46,033 bases of DNA, from contig CABUNJ010000021.1 of the NCBI GenBank assembly GCA_902492935.1, forward strand, positions 1 through 46,033. The letters run 5' to 3'. Below, piece by piece: positions 16,985 to 29,168 of this stretch (position 1 is its first letter; each line of letters begins with the position of its first letter). Origin of the DNA: an uncultured Collinsella sp. GTDB lineage: Bacteria; Actinomycetota; Coriobacteriia; Coriobacteriales; Coriobacteriaceae. The notes beneath the pieces were generated by a model, which had not been told where the DNA came from, searched no databases, and saw nothing but the letters and a program-made list of their open reading frames with translations. A program made the position numbers and the translations under genes.

Positions 16985-18424
16985 ATGGCGAACAACCATA
17001 CCGCGGGCGCTGCCGCCCGCACCTTCGCGCCCAGCGAGCTTTGCCAGCGCATGCTGGCCAAAACCAGCAAGGGCACCTGCGGTCCCTGCATCCTGTATCT
17101 TGAGGATGGGACCATTTTTTATGGACGTGCATGCGGCGCCGAGGGCACCGCGACCGGCGAAGTCTGCTTCAACACCTCGCTCGAGGGCTACTTTGAGGTC
17201 ATGACCGACCCGAGTTATGCCGGCCAAATCGTAACCATGACCTATCCGCAGATCGGCAACTACGGCATCGACGAGACTGACGTCCAGTCGGCCTTCCCCG
17301 GCGACGCCGTGCGCCCTGCGAGCGCTCCGGCTATGCGCGGCATGATCGTTCGCGACATGTGCGCCACGCCTTCTAACTGGCGCTCGGCCGTCAGCGTGCC
17401 GGAGTACCTGCGCGCCCACGGCATCGTCGCTATCGAGGGTGTCGACACCCGCGCTCTGGTGCGCCATCTGCGCGACAATGGTTCCAAGATGGGCATTATC
17501 TCGACCGAGATCTTCGACGTCGACGAGCTTGCCGAGCGTCTGGCCGCAGCGCCCACGCTGGTAGGCGAGAACCTGGTCAAGACCGTAAGCTGCCCCGCGC
17601 CTCACGAGTTTGTGGCCGCCGACCTGCCTGCCACGCATGACTTTGCGCTTTCGGCTGCCGCTCCTGCCCGTCACAAAGTGGTCGCCTACGACTGCGGTGT
17701 GAAGCGCGGCATTCTGGGGGGACTGGTCCGCGCCGGCTGCGACCTTACCGTCGTGCCGTGGGATACGCCCGCGAGTGAGGTGCTCGACATGAATCCCGAC
17801 GGCGTCTTTTTGTCCAACGGCCCCGGCGACCCCGATGCCGTGGTGGAGACCTATGAGCAGGTGCAGCAGCTGATCGGCAAGGTGCCGGTCTTTGGCATTT
17901 GCCTTGGTCACCAGATGATCAGCCTGGCCTGCGGCGCCCAAATGGAAAAGCTTAAATTCGGTCACCGTGGCGGTAACCAGCCGGTTATGAACCTGGTGAG
18001 CCGCCGTGTGGAGATCACCGCGCAAAACCACGGCTTTGGCCTGCTGTTCCCCAGTCTGGGCAAGCTGATTCCGGAGCTTTCCGGCGGCGAGACCGAGCAT
18101 GCGGCCGATGGCGACCTGCGCGCCTGGGTGCGTCGCGGCATCGCGCCGGTCGTGATGAACGAGCGCTTCGGCCGCATTCGCCTGACGCACGTGAACCTCA
18201 ACGACGGCACCGCCGAGGGCATCCAACTGCTCGATGCCCCGTGCTTCTCGGTCCAGTACCACCCCGAGGCCTCGCCCGGTCCCACCGATGCCCACTATCT
18301 CTTTACCGCCTTTACGCGACTCATGGACGGCGAGGAGAACTACCTGGACATCGACACCGCGAAGGACCGCCTTGCCGGCTGGAATTTTGCTGAGTCCGAG
18401 ACCGCTGAGACCGAGGAGAACTAA
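16985..18424 (+). CDS. carA: carbamoyl-phosphate synthase small (glutaminase) subunit
   Basis: A 479-residue subunit that hydrolyses glutamine and channels ammonia to CarB for carbamoyl phosphate (pyrimidines, arginine). The N-domain shows LYLEDGTIFYGRACGAEG, GEVCFNTSLEGYFEVMTDPSYAGQIV. The class I glutaminase has SNGPGDPD, FGICLGHQ with Cys306, QNHGF and VQYHPEASPGP. It is longer than the usual 360-400 because of about 30 extra N-terminal residues and an insertion of about 45 residues between QNHGF and HVNLNDGT. ATG 16985 follows AAGGAG by 4 nt. carB starts 1 nt after its stop. Confidence 0.96.
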   Translation: MANNHTAGAAARTFAPSELCQRMLAKTSKGTCGPCILYLEDGTIFYGRACGAEGTATGEVCFNTSLEGYFEVMTDPSYAGQIVTMTYPQIGNYGIDETDVQSAFPGDAVRPASAPAMRGMIVRDMCATPSNWRSAVSVPEYLRAHGIVAIEGVDTRALVRHLRDNGSKMGIISTEIFDVDELAERLAAAPTLVGENLVKTVSCPAPHEFVAADLPATHDFALSAAAPARHKVVAYDCGVKRGILGGLVRAGCDLTVVPWDTPASEVLDMNPDGVFLSNGPGDPDAVVETYEQVQQLIGKVPVFGICLGHQMISLACGAQMEKLKFGHRGGNQPVMNLVSRRVEITAQNHGFGLLFPSLGKLIPELSGGETEHAADGDLRAWVRRGIAPVVMNERFGRIRLTHVNLNDGTAEGIQLLDAPCFSVQYHPEASPGPTDAHYLFTAFTRLMDGEENYLDIDTAKDRLAGWNFAESETAETEEN

Positions 18425-18425
18425 C

Positions 18426-21740
<3,315 letters not shown>

Positions 21741-21752
21741 TGTGACCTGTCC

Positions 21753-21837
21753 GGTCGGGGCGGGAGCCGGACACTTTCTCTCGGAAACTGGGCTTCGCGA
21801 AGTTTTCCGAGAGAAAGGACCGCCTCCCGCCCCGGCC
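21753..21837. repeat. 85-bp nested palindrome after carB
   Basis: Outer arms 21753-21766/21824-21837 (GGTCGGGGCGGGAG/CTCCCGCCCCGGCC) enclose a second perfect 14-bp stem, 21774-21787/21804-21817, with a loop containing CTTCGCGAAG. The inner 44 nt match the reverse complement of 22279-22322 at 41 of 44 positions. It could act as an mRNA-stabilising or terminating hairpin for carAB, or belong to a dispersed repeat. Confidence 0.7.
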
Positions 21838-21907
21838 TGCGGTGACTCGGTAGCACCGTGTGCTGCCGAAGGGGCTTTGTGCGATGACTAAGGCTAAATA
21901 GAAAATG

Positions 21908-21951
21908 AGTGTGGGCCCTGCCGTTCGTTCGAGCGGCAGGGCCCACTCTTT
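21908..21951. terminator. strong terminator downstream of carAB
   Basis: Perfect 13-bp stem GTGGGCCCTGCCG/CGGCAGGGCCCAC with a 10-nt loop; TCTTTG follows on the plus strand. Confidence 0.8.
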
Positions 21952-22224
21952 GTATGGAGGCCTTTTTACTGTTAGTCGAGGACGCCTCTGGACAGTTAGT
22001 TCAAATTCGTATTTTCTAGAGAGTAGGAGAAGATCGATTTGGACTCATTCAGCCTATTTTTGGCAATCTGAATCGATGAAGACGCTCTGTCAAGCTGGGA
22101 ACGGCCCAATACTGGGTCCGCGCCGGCTTCCAAGCGGCAGTTTCGTGCCCAAGGCCACGGCCAAATTATACGTATCTGAACTAACTGCCCATCACTCTCC
22201 ATCAACCTTTGTATCCAAACCAAA

Positions 22225-22266
22225 TCAGTCAACGTACGTCATGGCAATATCCGGTAGGTCGCAGGG
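22225..22266 (+). repeat. 42-bp direct repeat, left copy
   Basis: Matches 29127-29168 at 41 of 42 positions; the last 37 bp are identical (begins CAACGTACGTCATGG). It lies 382 bp before the GH31 start codon and runs into the hairpin at 22278. Confidence 0.9.
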
Positions 22267-22277
22267 TGGCGGCTGAG

Positions 22278-22323
22278 CCTTTCCCTCGGGAAACTTCGCG
22301 AAGCCCAGTTCCCGAGAGAAAGG
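22278..22323. repeat. hairpin attached to the left direct repeat
   Basis: Fifteen-nt arms with one mismatch (22278-22292/22309-22323) and a loop containing CTTCGCGAAG. Its inner 44 nt are an inverted copy of the core of the palindrome at 21774-21817 (41/44 identities). Confidence 0.8.
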
Positions 22324-22334
22324 TACGGTCTGTG

Positions 22335-22540
22335 TAATACCAGATAAACAGTACATTTTTGCTTAATTGGTATTTGACTGAAGAACCAATTGGTATGGCT
22401 TATTTAGCCCACCTTGCCATTGACGCTCATTTTAATACCACTGGGAGAATTACGAACTTGGTTGCGCAACTGCTCCCGTATGCTGATTCAACCTAATAGG
22501 CGGATATCTGGTTACTACCAGTTGACCCCTTGGTAACGGG
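22335..22540 (+). promoter_or_regulatory. cluster of TACCA/TGGTA half-sites upstream of the GH31 gene
   Basis: In an A/T-rich leader: TAATACCAG (22335), AATTGGTATT (22365), the palindrome ACCAATTGGT (22385-22394) extended to GGTAT, TTAATACCA (22432), and a TACCA/TGGTA pair around 22519-22536. This looks like repeated operator half-sites for a sugar-responsive regulator; none is encoded nearby. I could not place a convincing promoter. Confidence 0.35.
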
Positions 22541-22647
22541 TGGGCCCACTGCGCGGAATGTACCGAACACCCCCCGTTTGATGCGTTCGCCCATGCTGCA
22601 GGGCGTGCGTCCGCGACGCTTCCGCATGTCGGAGGGAAGGAGTCCAG

Positions 22648-24447
22648 GTGCGTAGGAATTCCATTTTTACGAAACGGTGGGTGAAGGGAAGCGCGGTCCT
22701 CGTCGCCACTGCGGCGACGCTCGTGTTTGCCAATCCCCAGCAGGCGATTGCCACGCCACTCAAGGGCGTCGACTCAGCGACCGTGTCTCAGTCTGCCTCG
22801 AACGTCGTCGACATCGATTTCGCTGACGGCATCAAGGGCCGTATTACGTTCCTCGAGGACGGTATTTTCCGTTATAACGTCGACCCCAAGGGTGAGTTTT
22901 CCGAGTACGCCACGCCGCGCAGTAAGTCCCACACGGCTAAGATCCAGGCTCAGCCCGATACCTCGGACACCTACAGCAAGCCGAGTGCGACGGTTGCCGA
23001 CAAGGGCGACACTATCGAGATCACCGGCGGAAAGGCGACCGTGATCCTGGACAAGGCGACTGGCAAGATGAGTATCAAGTCAGGCGACCGTGGCGTGGTT
23101 TCTGAGTCCGCGCCCCTCGACCTTGATAAGAAGGGTACCGTCCAGACGCTCGCCAAGGAGAAGTCCGAGAACTTCTTTGGCGGCGGCACCCAGAACGGCC
23201 GCTTCCTGCATACCAACCAGACCATCGCCATCTCCAACACTAACAACTGGACCGATGGCGGCGTTGCCTCGCCCAACCCGTTCTATTGGACGAGCGACGG
23301 CTACGGCGTGCTCCGAAACACGTTTGCAGAGGGTTCCTACGACTTCGGTTCCACGGACTCATCGACGGTCACGACTTTGCACAGCGAGAATGAGTTTGAT
23401 GCCTATTACTTCGTGGCGACCAACGAGGGCGCTTCGAACGTGGCAACCGAGATGCTGCAGGACTACTACAAGGTGACCGGTAACCCGGTGCTGTTGCCCG
23501 AGTACGGTTTCTACTTGGGTCATCTTAATGCCTATAATCGTGATGGCTGGTCAACGACCTCGGGTCAAAAGAAGTGGGAGACCAAGGGCAGCAAGCCCTC
23601 GAGCGAGAAGGGCGACGTTAAGTACGAATCTGGCATGTCGACGGGCTACAAGCTCGACGGCACACTTGCGGCCGAGACGCTCAACGGTGAGGGCCCTACG
23701 GTCGATACCGAGAACATGAAGGCGACCGATTTCGACCGCCAGTTCTCTGCTCGGCAGGTTATCGATGACTACGAGGACAACGACATGCCGCTCGGCTGGT
23801 TCCTGCCGAACGACGGCTACGGCGCCGGCTATGGCCAGAACGGTTACTACAAGACCGGCGGCGTCAACTCCGACGGAACGAGCTCGGCTGACCGTCTTAA
23901 CGCCGTGCGTGCCAATGTCGACAACCTTAAGAAGTTCACCGAGTATGCCAACTCCAAGGGTGTGAGCACGGGCTTGTGGACCCAGTCCAACCTTGAGCCC
24001 GACAGCAACTCCGAGACCCCGTGGCACCTGCTTCGCGACTTCGACGCCGAGGTCAAGACGGGAGGCATCTCTACCCTTAAGACCGACGTCGCCTGGGTTG
24101 GATCTGGCTACTCCTTTGGTCTTAATGGCATCAAGACAGCTTATGACACGGTGACGACCGGCGCCAACAAGCGCCCCAACATCATCACGCTGATGGTTGG
24201 GCCGGCACGCAGCGCTTTGGCGGCATTTGGACCGGCGACCAGTATGGCGGTAACTGGGAGTACATTCGCTTCCATATCCCCACGTATATCGGTCAGAGTC
24301 TTTCGGGCAACCCCAACATCGGCTCAGACATGGACGGCATCTTTGGCGGCGACCCCATCATCTCTGCGCGTGACTACCAGTGGAAGACGTTCACGCCCTC
24401 TATGCTCGACATGGACGGTTGGGGCACCTTCCGCAAATCGCCCATGA
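22648..24447 (+). CDS. GH31 gene, 5' fragment (signal peptide to catalytic nucleophile)
   Basis: A 599-residue frame. The N-terminus RRNSIFTKRWVKGSAVLVATAATLVFANPQQAIA is a long signal peptide. The galactose-mutarotase-like beta domain of GH31 follows (NFFGGGTQNGRFLHTNQ, NPFYWTSDGYGVLRNTFAEGSYDFGS), then the barrel start (LLPEYGFYLGHLNAYNRDGW, DYEDNDMPLGWFLPNDGYGAGYG). TLKTDVAWVGSGYSFGLNG near residue 477-495 holds the likely nucleophile, Asp480. After RPNIITL the sequence turns Ser/Thr/Arg-rich and nonsensical, marking the frameshift; about the last 85 residues are out of frame. The acid/base Asp (24237-24239) lies beyond the break, so this fragment alone should be inactive. Confidence 0.8.
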   Translation: MRRNSIFTKRWVKGSAVLVATAATLVFANPQQAIATPLKGVDSATVSQSASNVVDIDFADGIKGRITFLEDGIFRYNVDPKGEFSEYATPRSKSHTAKIQAQPDTSDTYSKPSATVADKGDTIEITGGKATVILDKATGKMSIKSGDRGVVSESAPLDLDKKGTVQTLAKEKSENFFGGGTQNGRFLHTNQTIAISNTNNWTDGGVASPNPFYWTSDGYGVLRNTFAEGSYDFGSTDSSTVTTLHSENEFDAYYFVATNEGASNVATEMLQDYYKVTGNPVLLPEYGFYLGHLNAYNRDGWSTTSGQKKWETKGSKPSSEKGDVKYESGMSTGYKLDGTLAAETLNGEGPTVDTENMKATDFDRQFSARQVIDDYEDNDMPLGWFLPNDGYGAGYGQNGYYKTGGVNSDGTSSADRLNAVRANVDNLKKFTEYANSKGVSTGLWTQSNLEPDSNSETPWHLLRDFDAEVKTGGISTLKTDVAWVGSGYSFGLNGIKTAYDTVTTGANKRPNIITLMVGPARSALAAFGPATSMAVTGSTFASISPRISVRVFRATPTSAQTWTASLAATPSSLRVTTSGRRSRPLCSTWTVGAPSANRP

Positions 24448-27400
24448 CGCACGGCGATCCCTACACGGGCATCTCGCGTTTCTACCTCAAGCTCAAGGCG
24501 CAGCTTATGCCCTATATCTACACGGCCGCGGCCTCGGCGGCCAACATCGACACGGGTAATGGTGATGCCGGCCTGCCCATGATCCGCGCCATGCTGCTTT
24601 CTGACAACTCCGAGTACGCCGCAAGCACTTCGACGCAGTACCAGTATATGTTCGGTGAGAACTTCCTAGTGGCACCGGTGTATCAGGATACCCAGGCAGA
24701 TGAGAACGGCAACGACATTCGCAATGGGATCTACCTCCCCAACTACGGCACCGACGAGAATCCCACCATCTGGATCGACTACTTCTCGGGTAAGCAGTAT
24801 CGCGGCGGCCAGGTTCTCAACAACTACGAGGCTCCGCTTTGGAAGCTGCCACTGTTTGTGAAGGCCAACGCTATCGTGCCGATGTACGCCGAGAACAACA
24901 ACCCCGAGGCAGTGAGCGACACCAACACCAAGGGTACCGACCGCAGTCAGCGTATCGTCGAGTTCTTCGCCACCGAGGGCGACGGCACCTTTACGCAGTA
25001 CGAGGACGACGGCTCCTCCATCGAAAACAACACGACTGAGGACGATTCCTTCGGCACGATCGACAATATCTCCTACGGGAAGCATGTGAGCACCGTCTAC
25101 AGCTCCAAGGCCGCAGGCGGCACCGCGACCTTTACCGCCGAGGCCTCGCAGGGTGGCTACAACGGCTACGACTCCAACCGCACCACGACCTTCGTGGCCA
25201 ACGTGTCCGCCAAGCCCACGAACATTGTCGCCAAGAACGGCGGATCCGCACTCAACGTGGTTGAGGTCGACTCGCAGGAGACCTTTGACGCCGCGACCCC
25301 CGAGGCCGGCCAGGCGGTCTACTTTTACAGCAAGACTCCCAACCTCAACCACTACGGCAGCGATGCGGACGGCACCGAGGCCGAGCAGGGCGAGAGCTTC
25401 AACAACACCAAGATCACCACGAACCCCAAGGTCTACGTCAAGTTCGCGAAGACCGATGTTGCTGCAGCGGCGCAGACGCTCGAGCTGGGCGGTTTCGTGA
25501 GCGCCGACGCCACGCTCACAGCCGATCGCCTCAACGAGAACCTTTCCGCACCCACGAACCTTGCCGCCCCCGAGGACGTCACGACCCCAACGAGCATCAA
25601 GCTCACCTGGGGAAAGGTCGATGGTGCTACCTCCTACGACCTTAAGGTCGACGGCACTGTGTTCGCCGTGGGTGATGCGGTCGAGTTCACGCACACCGAC
25701 CTCGCCTACAATAGCAAGCACACCTACCAGATTCGTTCGCGCAACGCCGAGGGTTACTCCGCCTGGAGCGATGTGCTCGAGGCGAACTCCGCACTCGATC
25801 CGTGGCGGAACGTCCCCGACGCCGAGGAAATCACCTGGGAGGGCTCACTTTACGGCAGCCATAAGGCCGAGCTCGCCTTCGACCATGAGTTCCAGTCGGG
25901 CGACGGCGGTTTCCACTCCGGCGGCAACGATCTGGGCAAGGCGCTTACCGTTGACTATGGACGCGCTTACAAGCTCGATAAGCTCGAGTACTATCCGCGC
26001 GATGACGCCGGCAACGGCACTGTGACCAAGATGCGTGTTGAGACGAGTCTCGACGGTGTCCACTGGACGAGCCAGGAGGTCGATTGGGCACGTTCCGCTG
26101 ATTGTAAGACGGTAGCGTTTGACGGCACCGTGGCCGCTCGTTACGTGCGCATGACACCGCTCGCCTCGGTCGGCAATTTCTTCTCCGCGTCCGAGATTGC
26201 CATCTACAAGACCGACGGCACGGATGGCTTCGCCGTGGGCTCCAACCTTAACAAGGCCACGATCTCCGACGGAGACTACTCCAACATGAAGAACTATCTG
26301 GGCCTCGAGAATCGCGAGCCCGATACCCCGACGTTCGGCTCGCAGATCCGCGACCACTTCGCCGACCTCAACGATAACGGCGTTTACGACGTCTACGATT
26401 ACTCGTTCACCATGGCGGGTCTTGACGGCGGCACTAAACAAAAGGGCAAGGTCACCGGTTCGCTCGCGGTGATTCCGAGCAAGACCGAGGTCGAGGCTAG
26501 TGATGAGATCACCGTTGATGTCTATGCGGCCGACGCCAAGAACGTCAATGCCCTGGGCGCTCTCGTCAACTTCAAGAGCGACCAGTTCGAGTTTGTTTCT
26601 GAGAGCATCGCGCAGGACGGCTCGACTGCCGGCATGGAGAACCTGTCTCGCGAGAAGGTCCAGTTCGCGGACAGAACGCAGACTATTAATCTCGCCTTTG
26701 CCAACCGCGGCGATGGCAAGCTCTACAACGGTACCGGCGCGGTGGCGAGTTTCAAGCTCAAGGCCAAGACCGCTGGCAAAGTCGAATTGCCCTCGACATC
26801 TTGGCTCATCGGTCCGGCATGCGACGCACTTGAGTTTGCGAGCGACGGCACGGTGACGATGCCGGATATTCCTCAGCCAACGGTCGCCGAGTACGGTCAG
26901 GATACCTTCAACATCACGATGACCAACGATGAGCTCACGACCGACGACGGGACCAACGTCGAGAAACTTATCCAGCAGAAGAGCTATAACGCGCTGTTCG
27001 ATAATAACGAGGGCGACAACGGCTTTGAGTTCCTATGGAACTGGAACGCCAACTGGGACAGCGAGGGTAAGCTTCCGAGTTACGTGAAGCTTCCCACCAC
27101 GATGACATTCGCATTTAAGACGCCGTCGAAACTCGATAGCGTCGAGGTCGTTAACCGCAACGGTGGCAACGGAACCGTGCAGAAGATCAAGGCCGTCGTG
27201 ACGTTCGAGGATGGCTCGACCCAAGAGTTCGCGGGCGGGGAGTACGATTCCTTCCGGGCTCGCTACGCCTTTGGCCTCTCTGCCGAGAACAAGGGCAAGA
27301 AGGCGACCAAGGTCGAGATCACGCCGCTTGAGGCATCGGGTGACCAGATGCTCACGCTGCGCGAGATCAACTTCAACTACACACAGGGTGTCGAGGCCAT

Positions 27401-29060
27401 CGAGGGTGTCGAACTGGGCAAGAACCAGACCGAGTTCTTCGAGGGCGATGTGACGCTCGTCGACGCCAAGGCCACGCCCGAGAGCGCCGGCTACCCCTAT
27501 GTGACGGTCGAGAGCTCCGATCCTTCTGTGGTGAGCGTCTCCGCTGTCCAGGCCGGCGATAGCGTGAGCTACTACCTGCGCGCCAACAAGGCCGGCAAGG
27601 CAACGATCACGGTGGCGTCGGTGCTCGATCCCTCCAAGACCGCATCCTATGAGGTCGAGGTCAAGGCTGGTGTCGACACCTCTGCGCTCATGGCAGCGCT
27701 TTCCAAGGCCGCGGGCTACAGCGAGTCCGTCTACACCAAGGATTCCTATGCAGCCCTCACCGCTGCGGTCGAGGCGGCTCAGAAGCTCCTCGATGGCGGC
27801 CAGGGCAGCTATAGCAAGAAGGATGTCGCAGACGCCACGGCCAAGATCGAGAAGGCAATCGACGGCCTCAAGATGCGCCCCGTCGATGAGAAGAGCCTCA
27901 TCAACACGCCCGAGAACCGCGAGAACGTCAAGGTGACCGGCTTCTCGAGCGAGGCCGACTATGAGGGCAGCAACGCCGTCAACGCTCTTGACGGCGATGA
28001 GCAGACGCTCTGGCACAGCGACTGGGCCTATAAGGCCGGTATGCCCCAGTACCTGACCGTCGACCTGGGCCGCGACTACGATCTCACCGACGTCACGTTC
28101 CTGCCGCGCCAGGACGGCGGCACGAACGGCGATATCTTTGAGGCCGAGGTGCTGGTTTCCGACACCGCCGACGGTTATGAGATGGGCACCGCCACGTCGA
28201 TGGGTACGTTTACCTTCGACAACGACGGCCGCGTGCTCACCGACCGTGGCGACTGGAAGCAGATGAGCTTTGGTGCCGCGCGCGGTCGCTACGTGACCGT
28301 CAAGGTGCTCCACGCCGGCGGTGGCAGCGTTGACGCCTACTGCAGCATGGCGGAGCTCAAGTTCTACGGTACGGCCGTTCCCAATCCGGTGGCGAAGGAC
28401 GACCTCACTGCCGCGATTGAAAAGGTTGATGCCGAGGTTGCAGCCGGCGACCTTAAGGCCAGCGACTACACCGAGGCTTCCTGGACCGCGTTCCAGAACG
28501 CCTTGGCGAGCGCCCGCGCCATCCTGAACGACGAGAACGCCACGCAGGACGAGGTCGACCAGGCACTCAAGGCACTCGAGAGTGCTCGCGACGCGCTTGA
28601 GAAGACTCCGGTGACCCCGGTCGAGAACCCGACCAAGAAGCAGCTCAAGGCCTTGGTCAAGCAGGCGAAGGAGACTGACACCAGGGGCAAGACGGACGAG
28701 TCTGTCAAGGCCCTGACGGATGCCATTACCTACGCCGAGGACGTCTTGGGTGATGAGAATGCTTCCGACATCCAGCTCCAGGCGGCCTATGACCAGCTCA
28801 AGCTGGCCATTGAGAGCCTCAAGGATGCCGATTCCGGCAACCAGGGCGGCTCGGGCAACCAGGGTTCCGGCAATGGCTCAAACGGCGGCAACCAGGCGGG
28901 CAAGCCCGCAGGCGACAAGGCCCAGGGCAGCAAGAAGAGCGGTTCGGCGATCCCCAATACCGGCGACCAGACGGCGGCGACCGTCGCGGCCGTCGGTGGT
29001 CTTGGCGCCATCATCGCCGCGATCGGCGCTTTCTTCCATCGTCGCAGCAAGGCTAAGTAG
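24330..29060 (+). CDS. GH31 gene, 3' fragment (barrel end, binding modules, IPNTG anchor)
   Basis: The frame is open from before 24192 (reading DGWAGTQRFGGIWTGDQYGG); its first ATG is 24330, with no good ribosome site, so independent translation is doubtful. Counting from 24330: GH31 end and C-terminal beta domains 1-395; fibronectin III 404-490; F5/8C 495-635; dockerin-like DLNDNGVYDVYDYSF 680-694; cohesin-like 706-845; F5/8C-like 851-1019; Ig-like 1020-1113; FIVAR 1113-1182; F5/8C 1190-1349; FIVAR 1354-1427 and 1433-1497; Gly/Asn/Ser linker; IPNTGD at about 1541; membrane helix; RRSKAK. Dockerin and cohesin folds are inferred from pattern. The sortase at 29851 could attach it to the wall. 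Confidence 0.8.
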   Translation: MDGIFGGDPIISARDYQWKTFTPSMLDMDGWGTFRKSPMTHGDPYTGISRFYLKLKAQLMPYIYTAAASAANIDTGNGDAGLPMIRAMLLSDNSEYAASTSTQYQYMFGENFLVAPVYQDTQADENGNDIRNGIYLPNYGTDENPTIWIDYFSGKQYRGGQVLNNYEAPLWKLPLFVKANAIVPMYAENNNPEAVSDTNTKGTDRSQRIVEFFATEGDGTFTQYEDDGSSIENNTTEDDSFGTIDNISYGKHVSTVYSSKAAGGTATFTAEASQGGYNGYDSNRTTTFVANVSAKPTNIVAKNGGSALNVVEVDSQETFDAATPEAGQAVYFYSKTPNLNHYGSDADGTEAEQGESFNNTKITTNPKVYVKFAKTDVAAAAQTLELGGFVSADATLTADRLNENLSAPTNLAAPEDVTTPTSIKLTWGKVDGATSYDLKVDGTVFAVGDAVEFTHTDLAYNSKHTYQIRSRNAEGYSAWSDVLEANSALDPWRNVPDAEEITWEGSLYGSHKAELAFDHEFQSGDGGFHSGGNDLGKALTVDYGRAYKLDKLEYYPRDDAGNGTVTKMRVETSLDGVHWTSQEVDWARSADCKTVAFDGTVAARYVRMTPLASVGNFFSASEIAIYKTDGTDGFAVGSNLNKATISDGDYSNMKNYLGLENREPDTPTFGSQIRDHFADLNDNGVYDVYDYSFTMAGLDGGTKQKGKVTGSLAVIPSKTEVEASDEITVDVYAADAKNVNALGALVNFKSDQFEFVSESIAQDGSTAGMENLSREKVQFADRTQTINLAFANRGDGKLYNGTGAVASFKLKAKTAGKVELPSTSWLIGPACDALEFASDGTVTMPDIPQPTVAEYGQDTFNITMTNDELTTDDGTNVEKLIQQKSYNALFDNNEGDNGFEFLWNWNANWDSEGKLPSYVKLPTTMTFAFKTPSKLDSVEVVNRNGGNGTVQKIKAVVTFEDGSTQEFAGGEYDSFRARYAFGLSAENKGKKATKVEITPLEASGDQMLTLREINFNYTQGVEAIEGVELGKNQTEFFEGDVTLVDAKATPESAGYPYVTVESSDPSVVSVSAVQAGDSVSYYLRANKAGKATITVASVLDPSKTASYEVEVKAGVDTSALMAALSKAAGYSESVYTKDSYAALTAAVEAAQKLLDGGQGSYSKKDVADATAKIEKAIDGLKMRPVDEKSLINTPENRENVKVTGFSSEADYEGSNAVNALDGDEQTLWHSDWAYKAGMPQYLTVDLGRDYDLTDVTFLPRQDGGTNGDIFEAEVLVSDTADGYEMGTATSMGTFTFDNDGRVLTDRGDWKQMSFGAARGRYVTVKVLHAGGGSVDAYCSMAELKFYGTAVPNPVAKDDLTAAIEKVDAEVAAGDLKASDYTEASWTAFQNALASARAILNDENATQDEVDQALKALESARDALEKTPVTPVENPTKKQLKALVKQAKETDTRGKTDESVKALTDAITYAEDVLGDENASDIQLQAAYDQLKLAIESLKDADSGNQGGSGNQGSGNGSNGGNQAGKPAGDKAQGSKKSGSAIPNTGDQTAATVAAVGGLGAIIAAIGAFFHRRSKAK

Positions 29061-29083
29061 TCCCAGCGACAACTAAGCAAACG

Positions 29084-29121
29084 TGCCCGCCGCTCCGTCA
29101 AGGACGGCGGGCATTGCTTTA
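29084..29121 (+). terminator. terminator after the GH31 gene
   Basis: TGCCCGCCG/CGGCGGGCA stem (9 bp, with an inner CCGTC/GACGG alternative), then TTGCTTTATT. Confidence 0.75.
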
Positions 29122-29126
29122 TTATT

Positions 29127-29168
29127 TCAGCCAACGTACGTCATGGCAATATCCGGTAGGTCGCAGGG
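29127..29168 (+). repeat. 42-bp direct repeat, right copy
   Basis: Same orientation as 22225-22266 with one difference. It follows the GH31 terminator at once and runs into the 24-bp inverted repeat, so the GH31 gene is bracketed by two repeat-plus-hairpin modules. Confidence 0.9.

Larger units (their letters stand above)
22648..29060 (+). pseudogene. giant surface GH31 glycoside hydrolase gene with one frameshift
   Basis: Two overlapping reading frames together encode one protein of about 2137 residues, interrupted by loss of a single base near 24192. Joined, it reads: signal peptide, N-terminal beta domain and GH31 barrel, fibronectin III, F5/8C (CBM32), dockerin-like loop, cohesin-like domain, second F5/8C-like domain, bacterial Ig-like domain, FIVAR, third F5/8C domain, two FIVAR repeats, Gly/Asn linker, and an IPNTG sortase signal. 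It starts at GTG 22648 with GGAAGGAG 5 nt upstream. Such architectures occur in host-glycan hydrolases of gut bacteria and clostridia; the substrate is inferred to be an alpha-linked host or dietary sugar, possibly GalNAc of mucin. The break may be real or a sequencing error. Confidence 0.85.

Noticed and set aside
21905..22276. Small frames in the gap after carB on both strands
   Set aside because: They run through a terminator hairpin and the 42-bp repeat, with atypical codon use and no family resemblance.
24188..24200. Programmed -1 ribosomal frameshift in the GH31 gene
   Set aside because: The geometry would need a -1 shift, but no slippery heptamer (X XXY YYZ) is present at ACGCTGATGG and no obvious pseudoknot follows. 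A lost base is simpler.
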